Source of the DNA: Candidatus Eisenbacteria bacterium
GTDB taxonomy: Bacteria; Orphanbacterota; Orphanbacteria; Orphanbacterales; Orphanbacteraceae
Assembly (NCBI GenBank): GCA_016930695.1
Contig: JAFGGD010000008.1
Span: 1-64,000 of the forward strand
Length of the DNA stretch: 64,000 bases
Direction: 5' to 3'
Shown one piece after another: positions 8,814-17,039 of this stretch (the stretch's first letter is position 1; each line of letters begins with the position of its first letter). The notes beneath the pieces were generated by a model. The model did not search any database, was not told the DNA's origin, and saw only the letters and a list, made by a program, of their open reading frames with translations. A program made the translations under genes and the position numbers.

Positions 8814-10253
8814 CTAGATCAATCCGCCTTCGGTGAGGCGCCGGAGGTCGCCGAGCGCACGTTCCACTTCTTTCTCCGTGACCGGCCTTCCCCCTTCCCT
8901 GCGGGCGAGCGAGCCGGCGCGGGCCGCCTCCAGCGCCGCTTCCCGTACCGTCACGCCGCGGGCGGCGGCCTCCTTCACCAGCTCGGCGCCTCGGGAGTAT
9001 CCGATCAGCGGATTCAGCGCGGTGACGACGATCGCGTTTCGGTCGAGCCATTGTGCGGCGCGCTCCCGGTCCGCCTCGATACCCCGAACGCACCGGTCGG
9101 TGAAGGCGCGCACCGCGCCGATCGTCACCTGCATCATTTCGAAGAGGTCGTGCGCAATCACCGGCATCATCACGTTCAGCTCGAGCTGGCCCGACTGAGA
9201 GGCGAGGGCGACGGCGCAATCCAGCCCTACGACATGAAACATCGCCATGTCGAGCATTTCCGCGAGGACCGGGTTCACCTTACCGGGCATGATGCTCGAT
9301 CCGGGTTGCACCGCCGGAAGCCGGATCTCGGCGAGGCCGGTGGAAGGACCCGACGCGAGGAGCCGCAAATCGTTGGCGATCCGGATGAGCGTGAGCGCCA
9401 GGGTGCGGAGGGAGGCGGAGAAGTGGACGCCGTCCGCCATGGACTGCATCGACTCGAAGAGATCGTCGGAGCCCTCGAGATCCAGGCCGGTCCATTCGGC
9501 GAGGCGGGCGACCATCCTCTCGTGGTACTCGGCGTGGGCGTTCAAACCGGACCCCGCGGCGGTCCCTCCGATACCGATTCGCCGGAGAGATTCGGCGGCG
9601 GCGACGATCCGCGCGCCGTCCCGCTCCACCGCGCGCGCATAGGCGCCGAACTCCTGCCCCAGGCGGACCGGCACCGCGTCCTGCAGGTGGGTTCTCCCCG
9701 ACTTCACCACGTCGTCGAACTCCTCCGCTTTCTCGCGGAGCGCCGCGGCGAGGTCGTTCCCCGCGCCGACCAGCTCCTCCAGCCGCAGCAGACAGCCGAT
9801 GCGGATCGCCGCGGGGACCGTGTCGTTCGTCGATTGGGACATGTTGACGTGATCGTTCGGGTGGACCCGGTACTCGCCGAGGCCGGCGCCGAGGAGAAGG
9901 GCCGCCCGATTGGCGATCACCTCGTTCACATTCATGTTGTGGCTCGTGCCGGCGCCGGCTTGGAAGGGATCGACCACGAACTGATCGTCCCAGCGGCCTT
10001 CCATGACTTCCCGGGCGGCATGAGCGATCGCCTCGGCGCGCTCGCCGTCCAGGAGACCCAGGTCCCGATTGACCTCCGCCGCCGCCCCCTTGATCGCCGC
10101 CATGGACCGAATGAACGCAGGCCATGGACGGAGACCCGAGACGGGGAAGTTGCGGACCGCCCGGGCGGTCTGCGCTCCATAGAGCGCCCCGGCGGGCACC
10201 TCCACTTCGCCGAGAGAGTCCCTTTCGATGCGGAACTCCTTCTTTTCTTCCAT
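8814..10253 (-). CDS. Class II fumarase/aspartase family lyase, aspartate ammonia-lyase-like
   Basis: A 479-residue homotetrameric-type lyase that reversibly makes fumarate, from aspartate (aspartase) or from malate (fumarase). The signature GSSIMPGKVNP is present at about 335. AGAGTSHNMNVNEVIANRA and HPNDHVNMSQSTND resemble aspartase (STND, HVNMSQ) more than FumC (SSND, DVNKSQ), whereas PGKVNP is shared with fumarases. I therefore favour aspartase but cannot settle it by eye. The ATG was chosen after GGGAGGCGG; an upstream 66-codon extension is unlikely. It is the first gene of a probable operon with the JAMM-E1 fusion (stop and start adjacent). In this organism it could feed fumarate to the TCA cycle beside sdhCAB. 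Confidence 0.85.
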   Translation of the reverse strand: MEEKKEFRIERDSLGEVEVPAGALYGAQTARAVRNFPVSGLRPWPAFIRSMAAIKGAAAEVNRDLGLLDGERAEAIAHAAREVMEGRWDDQFVVDPFQAGAGTSHNMNVNEVIANRAALLLGAGLGEYRVHPNDHVNMSQSTNDTVPAAIRIGCLLRLEELVGAGNDLAAALREKAEEFDDVVKSGRTHLQDAVPVRLGQEFGAYARAVERDGARIVAAAESLRRIGIGGTAAGSGLNAHAEYHERMVARLAEWTGLDLEGSDDLFESMQSMADGVHFSASLRTLALTLIRIANDLRLLASGPSTGLAEIRLPAVQPGSSIMPGKVNPVLAEMLDMAMFHVVGLDCAVALASQSGQLELNVMMPVIAHDLFEMMQVTIGAVRAFTDRCVRGIEADRERAAQWLDRNAIVVTALNPLIGYSRGAELVKEAAARGVTVREAALEAARAGSLARREGGRPVTEKEVERALGDLRRLTEGGLI

Positions 10254-10358
10254 ATAGTGCCGCCTCCCCTTCGGAAAGGGACCAAGAGGATACATCCCGC
10301 CCAGCATACACGGAAAGGGGGCGGGAAAACATGATTTGTGGGGAGGCGGAAAGACGTT

Positions 10359-10388
10359 GTCATACATAGAGATAGAAAAACCAGTCAA
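10359..10388 (-). promoter_or_regulatory. Predicted promoter of the lyase operon
   Basis: On the minus strand TTGACT (10388-10383), 18 bases, then TATGAC (10364-10359). This leaves a leader of about 100 bases to the start codon. It is divergent from the TetR promoter. Confidence 0.5.
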
Positions 10389-10420
10389 GCGGGGCTCCGG
10401 GTTGAACGATAAATCATATT

Positions 10421-10436
10421 GTGAATGCAAATTCAT
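10421..10436. promoter_or_regulatory. Putative TetR operator, copy 1
   Basis: GTGAATGCAAATTCAT has arms TGAAT and ATTCA around four bases. It lies directly upstream of the -35 box. A second copy with the same arms and spacing is 46 bases away (10467-10482). Confidence 0.6.
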
Positions 10437-10437
10437 A

Positions 10438-10466
10438 TTGACAAACAGCATTCCACGGAGTAGTCT
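10438..10466 (+). promoter_or_regulatory. Predicted promoter of the tetR-efflux operon
   Basis: TTGACA (10438-10443), 17 bases, TAGTCT (10461-10466). It lies exactly between the two palindromic operator copies, so a bound repressor would block polymerase. Confidence 0.65.
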
Positions 10467-10482
10467 GTGAATATGAATTCAC
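10467..10482. promoter_or_regulatory. Putative TetR operator, copy 2
   Basis: GTGAATATGAATTCAC is a six-base inverted repeat (GTGAAT, ATTCAC) around four bases. It sits over the predicted transcription start, immediately after the -10 box. Confidence 0.65.
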
Positions 10483-10545
10483 GGCACGGAACGGCGTTTC
10501 TCCCCTGAACGGCCGTTCCTTGCCTGTCGGAGAGAGGAGATCGAG

Positions 10546-11250
10546 ATGGCCGGGTTCGGTTCCGAGGCGATGGAGATTCCGGCGGAAAGGTCCTCCGGCG
10601 ACTCCGGCGGCGGCGGGGAGGAAGCCCGTCTCCCCCGCAAGGAGCGGGAGAAGGAGATGCACCGGCGGGATGTCTTCGCCGCGGCGGAGCGTCTCCTCGG
10701 GAAGAAGAGTTTCGGTGAGATCACCGTCCAGGAGATCGCCGCCGAGGCGGAGTTCAGCGTCGGCTACCTGTATAAGCTTTTTCCCGGGAAGGAAGAGATT
10801 TACGGCGATTTGATTCTGGGCAAGATGGAGGAGATCGGCGATCTGGTCCGCCGGCGCCTGGAGGGGGAAGGGACGGAGAGAGAAAAAGTCTCCGGCTTCA
10901 TCCACGACATGTTCGGGTTTCTCGCGGAGAACCCGACCATCGCCATGAGCTACGTACGGGAGATGATGGTGCTGACCATGAATCATAAGGTGTACGGTCC
11001 CCGGATGCGGAAGCAGGACGAAAAGATGTTCGGGGACATGAACCGCATCTTCGAGCAGGCGATCCGCAAGGGGATTTTGTGCGACGAAGACCCGCAGTGG
11101 GTGACCCGCACCTTCGGGGCGCTCCTCTGGGGATTTATACATGAAGATATCTATCACGATCGGGTGGAAAAAGACTGGTCCGCCTATCCGGCTTTCGTGG
11201 AGAAGTACTTCTTTCGAGCATTCGCCCCCGATAAGGACGACGACAAGTGA
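10546..11250 (+). CDS. TetR/AcrR-family transcriptional repressor of the efflux operon
   Basis: A 234-residue repressor. After a Gly/Ser-rich leader of about 30 residues comes the TetR DNA-binding helix-turn-helix (about 42-88), with VFAAAERLLGKKSF, ITVQEIAAEAEFSVGYLYKLF and GKEEIY. The rest is an all-helical ligand and dimer domain. The ATG follows AGAGAGGAGATCGAG; an ATG 24 bases further on (MEIPAE) is an alternative. It starts a four-gene operon with TolC, MFP and RND components and ends overlapping the next gene. It probably represses itself through the two TGAAT-N4-ATTCA sites at its promoter and is released by a pump substrate (inference). Confidence 0.92.
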   Translation: MAGFGSEAMEIPAERSSGDSGGGGEEARLPRKEREKEMHRRDVFAAAERLLGKKSFGEITVQEIAAEAEFSVGYLYKLFPGKEEIYGDLILGKMEEIGDLVRRRLEGEGTEREKVSGFIHDMFGFLAENPTIAMSYVREMMVLTMNHKVYGPRMRKQDEKMFGDMNRIFEQAIRKGILCDEDPQWVTRTFGALLWGFIHEDIYHDRVEKDWSAYPAFVEKYFFRAFAPDKDDDK

Positions 11251-12683
11251 TGAAACAGTGTGGTCATAAAAGCGACGGAGCGGTTCCTTTCCGGGCCGCG
11301 GCGGCCGCCCCTCTTCTCTGCTTCTGCTTCCTGGCGGGTTCGGTCGTCGCGCCCGGTCCGGCCGTCTCCGCGGAACCGCTCCGCCTCACGGCGGACCGGG
11401 CGGTCGCCCTCGCGGTGGAAAGGAACGAGACGTTTCTCATGGCGCGGGAGGACGCGAGCAAGGCGGCGGGAGTCGTCAAGGAGGCGTGGGCGGGCGCGTT
11501 ACCGAACCTCTCCGTGGAAGGAACCTATCAGAACAACTTCCAGCTCCCCGCTTTCTTCGCGCCCGAGGAGTTCGGCGGCGGGAAACTGGAGATCGGGTCC
11601 GATCTCGAGGTGGAAGGACGGCTTCGTCTCGACCAGGTTCTCTATGCTTTCGGCCGGGTCGGGAACGCGATCCGCTACGCCGAGGTCTACGAGAGGATCG
11701 CCGGGCTCGGCGTGGAGCGGGCGCGGGCGGCGGTGGTCCTGGAGGCGCGAAGCGCGTATTACGGCGTGCTCCTCGCGCGGGAGGTCCTTTCGATACGAGA
11801 ACGATCCTTGGAGCAGGCGAAGTCGCAGCTGGAGGAGACGAGGCGCAAACACGATCAGGGGACGGCATCCCGTTTCGATCTGTTGCGGACCGAGGTGGAG
11901 GTGAAGAACCGCCTGCCGGAGAGGATCGCCGCCGAAAACGACCTCGCCCTGGCGATGCAGGACCTGAAGAGGGTCGTCGGCTTGGACGGCGATCCGGACC
12001 CGATCCTGACGGACACGCTTTTCTATCGTCCTTTCGCGATCGGCGAGGAAGAGGCGGTGCGGGACGCACTCGCCCGGCGGCCGGAGATTCTGGCGCTGGA
12101 GAAGAACGTGGAGGGGCAGCGGCGCGTTCTCTCGATCCGGAAGGCGGAGAGGCTCCCCATCCTCGGCCTCTACGGGCAAATCGCCCTGCAGGGTCAGGCG
12201 GATCGTTGGGACGTCATCGAGCCGTTCGACGAGAACCACCGCGCCGTCTCGAGCGCCGCGGGGATCGCCGTCTCCATGCCGATCTTCGACGGCTTCCGCA
12301 CCAAGGGGAAGGTCATGCAGGCCCGCGCCGACTTGCGGCGCGCCGAATATGAACTGGAAGGAGCGCGGAAGGCGGTTCGGCTCGAAACGACCAAGGCGGT
12401 CAAGGACCTGGAGTCGCTCCGTAAGTCGTGGGAGGCCGAGACCGCCACGGTCGGGCTCGCCGAGGAGGCGTACCGGATCGCCGAGACACGCTTCCGGAAC
12501 GGTCTCTCGACGCGCCTGGAACTGGCCGACGCGGAAACCGCCCTCGACGCGGCCCGCACGAACTACGCGAAAACCCTTTACGATTACGACGTGGCGCTCG
12601 CCCGGCTGGAGAAGACGATCGGCCGCTCTCTCGAGGAGGGCGACGGATCGACCGCCGGGGACGGGCGCGCGGAGCGGGAGTAG
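11247..12683 (+). CDS. TolC-family outer membrane efflux channel
   Basis: A 478-residue outer membrane factor. An N-terminal signal peptide has a hydrophobic core at about 17-37 and a probable cleavage after VSA. Two outer-membrane-efflux repeats follow, about 45-250 and 265-465. They are rich in long amphipathic helices such as ARSAYYGVLLAREVLSIRER and ETTKAVKDLESLRK, which form the periplasmic tunnel. The C-terminal LYDYDVALARLEKTIGR is typical of the family end. Translation may start at GTG 11247 or at the adjacent ATG 11250; both overlap the tetR stop. With the MFP and RND genes it forms a tripartite exporter. Confidence 0.92.
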   Translation: MMKQCGHKSDGAVPFRAAAAAPLLCFCFLAGSVVAPGPAVSAEPLRLTADRAVALAVERNETFLMAREDASKAAGVVKEAWAGALPNLSVEGTYQNNFQLPAFFAPEEFGGGKLEIGSDLEVEGRLRLDQVLYAFGRVGNAIRYAEVYERIAGLGVERARAAVVLEARSAYYGVLLAREVLSIRERSLEQAKSQLEETRRKHDQGTASRFDLLRTEVEVKNRLPERIAAENDLALAMQDLKRVVGLDGDPDPILTDTLFYRPFAIGEEEAVRDALARRPEILALEKNVEGQRRVLSIRKAERLPILGLYGQIALQGQADRWDVIEPFDENHRAVSSAAGIAVSMPIFDGFRTKGKVMQARADLRRAEYELEGARKAVRLETTKAVKDLESLRKSWEAETATVGLAEEAYRIAETRFRNGLSTRLELADAETALDAARTNYAKTLYDYDVALARLEKTIGRSLEEGDGSTAGDGRAERE

Positions 12684-12689
12684 ACGATC

Positions 12690-13814
12690 ATGAGTCGAGG
12701 AGCACGCATCGGCATCTGGATCGCGATCGGAGCGGCGATCGCCGTCCTCTTCGCAATCACCGCCGCGCGCAGGCTGGAAAAGAAGGAGACGCAGAGCATC
12801 CAGGCGATTCAGCAGGCGGAGGGAATCCCGGTCGACGTCGTGGAGGCCCGCGTGATTCCGGTGGAGGACTGGCGCGTCTTCACCGGCGCGGCGGAGGGCT
12901 TCGATCAGACCGATCTGGTCGCCGATTTCCGCACCCGCGTGAGCGCCGTCCACGTCCAAACGGGCGACGTGGTTCCCCGCGGAAAGGTGATCGTCTCGTT
13001 GGACCGTTTCGACCCCGGCCGCGCGGAGATGAACATGGAGACCACCCGAAGCGCCTATGAAACGGCGCGCATCGACAGCGGCCGGATGGAGGAGCTGTTC
13101 CGCGCCGGGGCGATCTCCAAGCAGCAATTGGATCATACCCGAAGCGCCTGCGACGCGGCGCGCATCGCCTGGATCTCCGCTCGCCGGGCCGTGGAGCTGG
13201 ACACGCCGATCGCCGGCGTGGTCACCGCGATCCACATGGAGCCGGGCGAGTACGCCGCCGCCGGCCAGGTGCTCGCCACCATATCTTCCTACGACCGGAT
13301 ACGGATTCCGTTGGAGTTGTCCGAATCGGAACGTGCCCTCGTCGAGAAGGGCCGGCCGGTTCGACTCTTTCTGAAGGGCTCGGCGGACGGCGGGCGGGAG
13401 ACGCGACTCGATGGAGAGGTCGTCAAGGCGGCGATCAGCGCCGACCCGCGCACCCGTCTCTACCGCGTGGAGGTGGAGATCCGGAACCCGGACCATCTCC
13501 TGAAGCCGGGCGCCCTCGTTTCGCCGGAAATTCTCGTCGATTCCTCGAAAGACCTCCCGGTGGTTCCCGCGATCGCCCTTCTCCGGCACGATCACGCGGC
13601 GCGCCTCTTCGTCCTCGCCGGTACGGGCGAGGATCCGCGCGCCGAACTGCGCGATGTCCGCCGGGGGGCGTCGAACGGCGATCTCGTCGCGATCGCCGAG
13701 GGGCTCCGTCCGGGCGAACGGGTGGTCGTCGCCGGGCAGACCAAGCTCGGGGACGGCGTGAAGGCGGCGATTCACGCGGACCGGACCGAGGCTTACCTCG
13801 GCGCGGAACGATAG
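12690..13814 (+). CDS. RND efflux periplasmic adaptor subunit (MFP/HlyD family)
   Basis: A 374-residue membrane fusion protein that joins the RND pump to the TolC channel. An N-terminal hydrophobic helix (about 8-28) serves as anchor, and no lipoprotein Cys is seen. The barrel-sandwich begins at VSAVHVQTGDVVPRGKVIVSLD (about 90), an alpha-hairpin includes the SAISKQQLDHTRSACDAARIAW-type segment (about 130-165), and the second lipoyl half has PIAGVVTAIHMEPGEYAAAG (about 172). The beta-barrel and membrane-proximal domains follow. It lies six bases after the channel gene and 12 before the pump gene, which indicates one operon. Confidence 0.93.
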   Translation: MSRGARIGIWIAIGAAIAVLFAITAARRLEKKETQSIQAIQQAEGIPVDVVEARVIPVEDWRVFTGAAEGFDQTDLVADFRTRVSAVHVQTGDVVPRGKVIVSLDRFDPGRAEMNMETTRSAYETARIDSGRMEELFRAGAISKQQLDHTRSACDAARIAWISARRAVELDTPIAGVVTAIHMEPGEYAAAGQVLATISSYDRIRIPLELSESERALVEKGRPVRLFLKGSADGGRETRLDGEVVKAAISADPRTRLYRVEVEIRNPDHLLKPGALVSPEILVDSSKDLPVVPAIALLRHDHAARLFVLAGTGEDPRAELRDVRRGASNGDLVAIAEGLRPGERVVVAGQTKLGDGVKAAIHADRTEAYLGAER

Positions 13815-13826
13815 GGGGTCCGCCCG

Positions 13827-16800
13827 ATGAACATCGCCTCCTTTTCCGTCAAACGCCCGGTCTTCACGACCATGCTCACGCTGGGGCTTGTGGTGCTCGG
13901 CGCGTACTCCTACAACCTTCTCTCCGTCGAACTCTTCCCCAACACCGACTTCCCTTTCGTGCTCGTCACCACGATCTACCCCGGCGCGGGTCCGGAGGAG
14001 GTGGAGACCCAACTCACGCAGAAGATCGAGGACGAGGTGAGCACCCTCGCCGACATCGATCTCCTGGAGTCGATCTCACGGGAAGGGGTGTCGCTCGTCG
14101 TCATGCGTTTCCGTTTGGAGGCGAGCGGCGACGAGGCGGCGAACGACGTGCGCGCCAAAGTGGACGGCATTCTGAACGATCTGCCCAACGGGGCGGAGAA
14201 GCCGGTCGTCGAGAAGTTCGAGGTCGGAGCGGCGCCGATCATCTCCCTGGCCGTCACGAGCGACCTCGGCGTGAACGCCACCTATAAGGTGGTGGACGAG
14301 ACGATGCGGGATCGTCTCTCCCAGGTGAGCGGCGTCGCCACCATCGATATCTTCGGCGGCCAGGAGCGCGAGATCCGCGTCGAGGTGGACCGGCGGAAGC
14401 TGGAGCGCTACGAGATCTCCATCGGAACGGTGACCGCCCTCATCGCCGCCGAGAACGTGAACATCCCCGGCGGCCGCGTCATCGAGCGCGACCGGGAGTA
14501 CACCATCCGGACCCTCGGCGAGTTCGAGAGCGTGGACGAAATCGGCCGAATCCGAATTCCTCTCGCGGCGGGAGGCACGATCCGCTTGGGCGAGATCGCC
14601 CGGATCCGGGACACATACGAGGAGGCCCGCTCCGTCGCCCGTTTCCGGAGCAGTCCGGCCGTGCAGGTGGACGTGATCAAGCGCTCCGGCGCGAACACCA
14701 TCGGCGCCGCCCTCGGCGTTTACGACGCGGTGCGGGACCTGCGGGCGGAACTCCCCCCGGGGTTCGTCATCGAGTACGCCTCGGACGATTCCCGGTTCAT
14801 CCAGGAGTCGGTGCGGGACGTGACGACCAACATCCTGATCGGCATTCTCCTCACCGCGCTCCTTCTCTGGGTGTTTCTCCGGAACGTGCGCGCCACGCTG
14901 ATCGTGGCGGTGGTGATGCCCGCGACGATCATCTCCACCTTCCTTCTGATGCAGATCGCCGGGTTCAGCCTGAACGTGGTTTCCCTTCTCGCGCTCGGCG
15001 TCTCGGTCGGCATATTGGTCACCAACGCCATCGTGGTGTTGGAGAACGTGATCCGCCATCTACGGAAGGGGAAGGATCCCAAGCAGGCGGCGGTGGACGG
15101 GACGAACCAGGTCGCCTTGGCGGTGCTCGCCTCGGTGGCGACCAACGTGGTCGTCTTCGTCCCGATCGCCTTCATGCAGGGAATCATCGGCAGGATCTTC
15201 ATCCAGTTCGGCCTCACCGTCGTCTTCGCCACCTTCTTCTCGCTTCTCATCTCCTTCACGCTGACGCCGATGCTCTGCGCTTTCTTCCTGAAGCGCACCG
15301 GCCGGATGGACGCGGGGGAGGCGGGCGAGGAAGATCACGGTGGAGACGCGGGCGCCGCCGCGGTGAACGGTACGCACTATTTGGATCGCCGGATCAGCCG
15401 TCTCTCGGTCTCCTATCGTTCTCTTCTCGACTGGAGTCTCCGGCGCGTTCGGAACCGGGTGATCCTCTCCGTCGCGGCGCTCCTTTTCCTCGCCTTGAGC
15501 TTCTTCCTCCTCGGGATCTCCGGCGGCGAGTTCATGCCCGAAATGGATCAGGGGTACATGAACGTGGAGATCGAGCTACCGGCGGGTTCCTCGCTTGAGA
15601 AAACGGAAGAGATCGTCGCCGAGGCGGAGGAGATCATCCGCGCCCTCCCTGAGGTGGTCTCGGTGATCAGCACCATCGGCGGAAGCGATCGCGGTGTCGA
15701 TGAAGCGATTCTGAAAGCGAAGTTGGCCGACAAGTCGGACCGGGACAGGATGGTGGACGAGCTGGTGAACGCCCTCCGCCCTCTTCTCGCCGGGCTTCCC
15801 GGCGCGGAGGTGGTCGTCGCGGGGTCGGCGAGTGAAACCGGCCGTGTGGAGTCGGACGCGGAGATCGAGGTGATGGGGGACGAGACCGACAAGCTCCGCA
15901 TGTACGCCGAGCGGGTGCGGAAGATCGTGGCCGCCGCTCCCGGCGCGGTGGACGTGAAGAGCAGCTGGAGGGAAGGGGGGGAGGAGCTCCTCTTCATCCC
16001 GGATCGGGAGGAGATCGCCCGGCGGGGGCTCACCACCGGCCGGATCGCCATGTTTCTCCGCAACTCCTTCGAAGGGAACGACGAGGCGGTGTTCCGGGAG
16101 AGAGGAGAGGAATACGCGATCCGCGTGCATTTCGACGAGGAAACGCGGAACGATCCGGCGACCCTCGAGGAAATCCGCATCCCCACCGGCGGAGGCGAAG
16201 TGCCTCTCGTCCAGCTCGGCCGGATCGAGCGCCGGACCGGTCAGGCGGAGATTCTGCACCGGGACCGGCAGAAACGGATCACCATTTCCGCGAATTTGGC
16301 GGAGGGGACGATCTCCGATTTGGTTCGTACGACCCGGCCGCAATTCGAGGCCATGAATCTGCCGCCCGGTTACAAGATCGTGTTCGGCGGGATGTACGAA
16401 TTCCAGGAGGAGTCCTTCTCCGCTCTTTTTTCCGCGATGATTCTGGCGATCGTCCTGACCTACGTGGTCCTCGCCATGATCCTCGAGTCCTTCGCCCACC
16501 CGATCACGGTCATGCTCACGCTGCCGCTCGGTCTGGTGGGCGCTTCCTTCGGGATCTTTTTCGGTGGCCAGTCGATCAACATTTTCAGCCTGATGGCGAT
16601 GGTGATGCTGATCGGGATCGTGGTGAACAACGCGATTCTCCTGATCGACTACGTGAAACAGTTGCGTGGAAGGGGGCTCGGCCTGCACGAGGCGATCCTG
16701 GAGGGGTGCCCGGTCAGGCTTCGGGCGGTGATCATGACCAACCTGGCGACCGCCATCGGTATGATCCCCCAAGCGCTCGGCACGGGACAGGGATCGGAGA

Positions 16801-16928
16801 TCCGCGTCGCCATGGCGCTGACGACGATCGGCGGCGTGCTGGTAAGCGCCCTCTTCACGCTCATCCTGATTCCTTCGCTCTATGCGGCGTTCGAGGAGCT
16901 GATCGCGCGGGCCCGGAAACGGGTATAG
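13827..16928 (+). CDS. RND efflux pump inner-membrane transporter (AcrB/HAE-like) with altered proton-relay residues
   Basis: A 1033-residue pump with the normal duplicated RND layout: TM1 (about 12-30), a large periplasmic loop, TM2-6 (about 335-490), TM7 (about 535-553), a second loop and TM8-12 (about 865-1025). The start MNIASFSVKRPVFTTMLT is typical. In TM4 the AcrB motif LLVDDAIVVVEN appears as ILVTNAIVVLEN, so both Asp407 and Asp408 equivalents are replaced (Thr, Asn). In TM10 the Lys940 equivalent is Asn (IGIVVNNAILL). Variants with Asn here exist as far as I recall, but the coupling ion of this pump cannot be assumed to be the proton. Substrates are unknown. It is the last gene of the tetR operon. 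Confidence 0.93.
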   Translation: MNIASFSVKRPVFTTMLTLGLVVLGAYSYNLLSVELFPNTDFPFVLVTTIYPGAGPEEVETQLTQKIEDEVSTLADIDLLESISREGVSLVVMRFRLEASGDEAANDVRAKVDGILNDLPNGAEKPVVEKFEVGAAPIISLAVTSDLGVNATYKVVDETMRDRLSQVSGVATIDIFGGQEREIRVEVDRRKLERYEISIGTVTALIAAENVNIPGGRVIERDREYTIRTLGEFESVDEIGRIRIPLAAGGTIRLGEIARIRDTYEEARSVARFRSSPAVQVDVIKRSGANTIGAALGVYDAVRDLRAELPPGFVIEYASDDSRFIQESVRDVTTNILIGILLTALLLWVFLRNVRATLIVAVVMPATIISTFLLMQIAGFSLNVVSLLALGVSVGILVTNAIVVLENVIRHLRKGKDPKQAAVDGTNQVALAVLASVATNVVVFVPIAFMQGIIGRIFIQFGLTVVFATFFSLLISFTLTPMLCAFFLKRTGRMDAGEAGEEDHGGDAGAAAVNGTHYLDRRISRLSVSYRSLLDWSLRRVRNRVILSVAALLFLALSFFLLGISGGEFMPEMDQGYMNVEIELPAGSSLEKTEEIVAEAEEIIRALPEVVSVISTIGGSDRGVDEAILKAKLADKSDRDRMVDELVNALRPLLAGLPGAEVVVAGSASETGRVESDAEIEVMGDETDKLRMYAERVRKIVAAAPGAVDVKSSWREGGEELLFIPDREEIARRGLTTGRIAMFLRNSFEGNDEAVFRERGEEYAIRVHFDEETRNDPATLEEIRIPTGGGEVPLVQLGRIERRTGQAEILHRDRQKRITISANLAEGTISDLVRTTRPQFEAMNLPPGYKIVFGGMYEFQEESFSALFSAMILAIVLTYVVLAMILESFAHPITVMLTLPLGLVGASFGIFFGGQSINIFSLMAMVMLIGIVVNNAILLIDYVKQLRGRGLGLHEAILEGCPVRLRAVIMTNLATAIGMIPQALGTGQGSEIRVAMALTTIGGVLVSALFTLILIPSLYAAFEELIARARKRV

Positions 16929-16956
16929 GCGCCGACGAACGCCGCGCCAAGACGCG

Positions 16957-16986
16957 ACCGGGCCCGGGAACGATCCCGGGCCCGGT
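16957..16986 (+). terminator. Hairpin after the efflux operon, probable terminator
   Basis: A perfect 13-bp stem (ACCGGGCCCGGGA with its complement) has a four-base loop ACGA and is followed by TTCTGTCTC. This is only a weak T run. It lies 28 bases after the pump stop. Confidence 0.65.
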
Positions 16987-17039
16987 TCTGTCTCGGTCTA
17001 CGGACAATCGTGTCGCGTCGTCGAATTCCCCGCAAGGAT

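Noticed and set aside
7389-10334. A 981-codon open frame on the plus strand opposite the lyase and JAMM-E1 genes
   Set aside because: It is Arg/Gly/His-rich, has no recognisable motif, and is fully antisense to two well-supported genes; it is a by-product of GC-rich third positions.
11499-14012. An 837-codon minus-strand frame across the TolC and MFP genes
   Set aside because: Low-complexity composition with no domain; antisense to clear efflux genes with ribosome sites.
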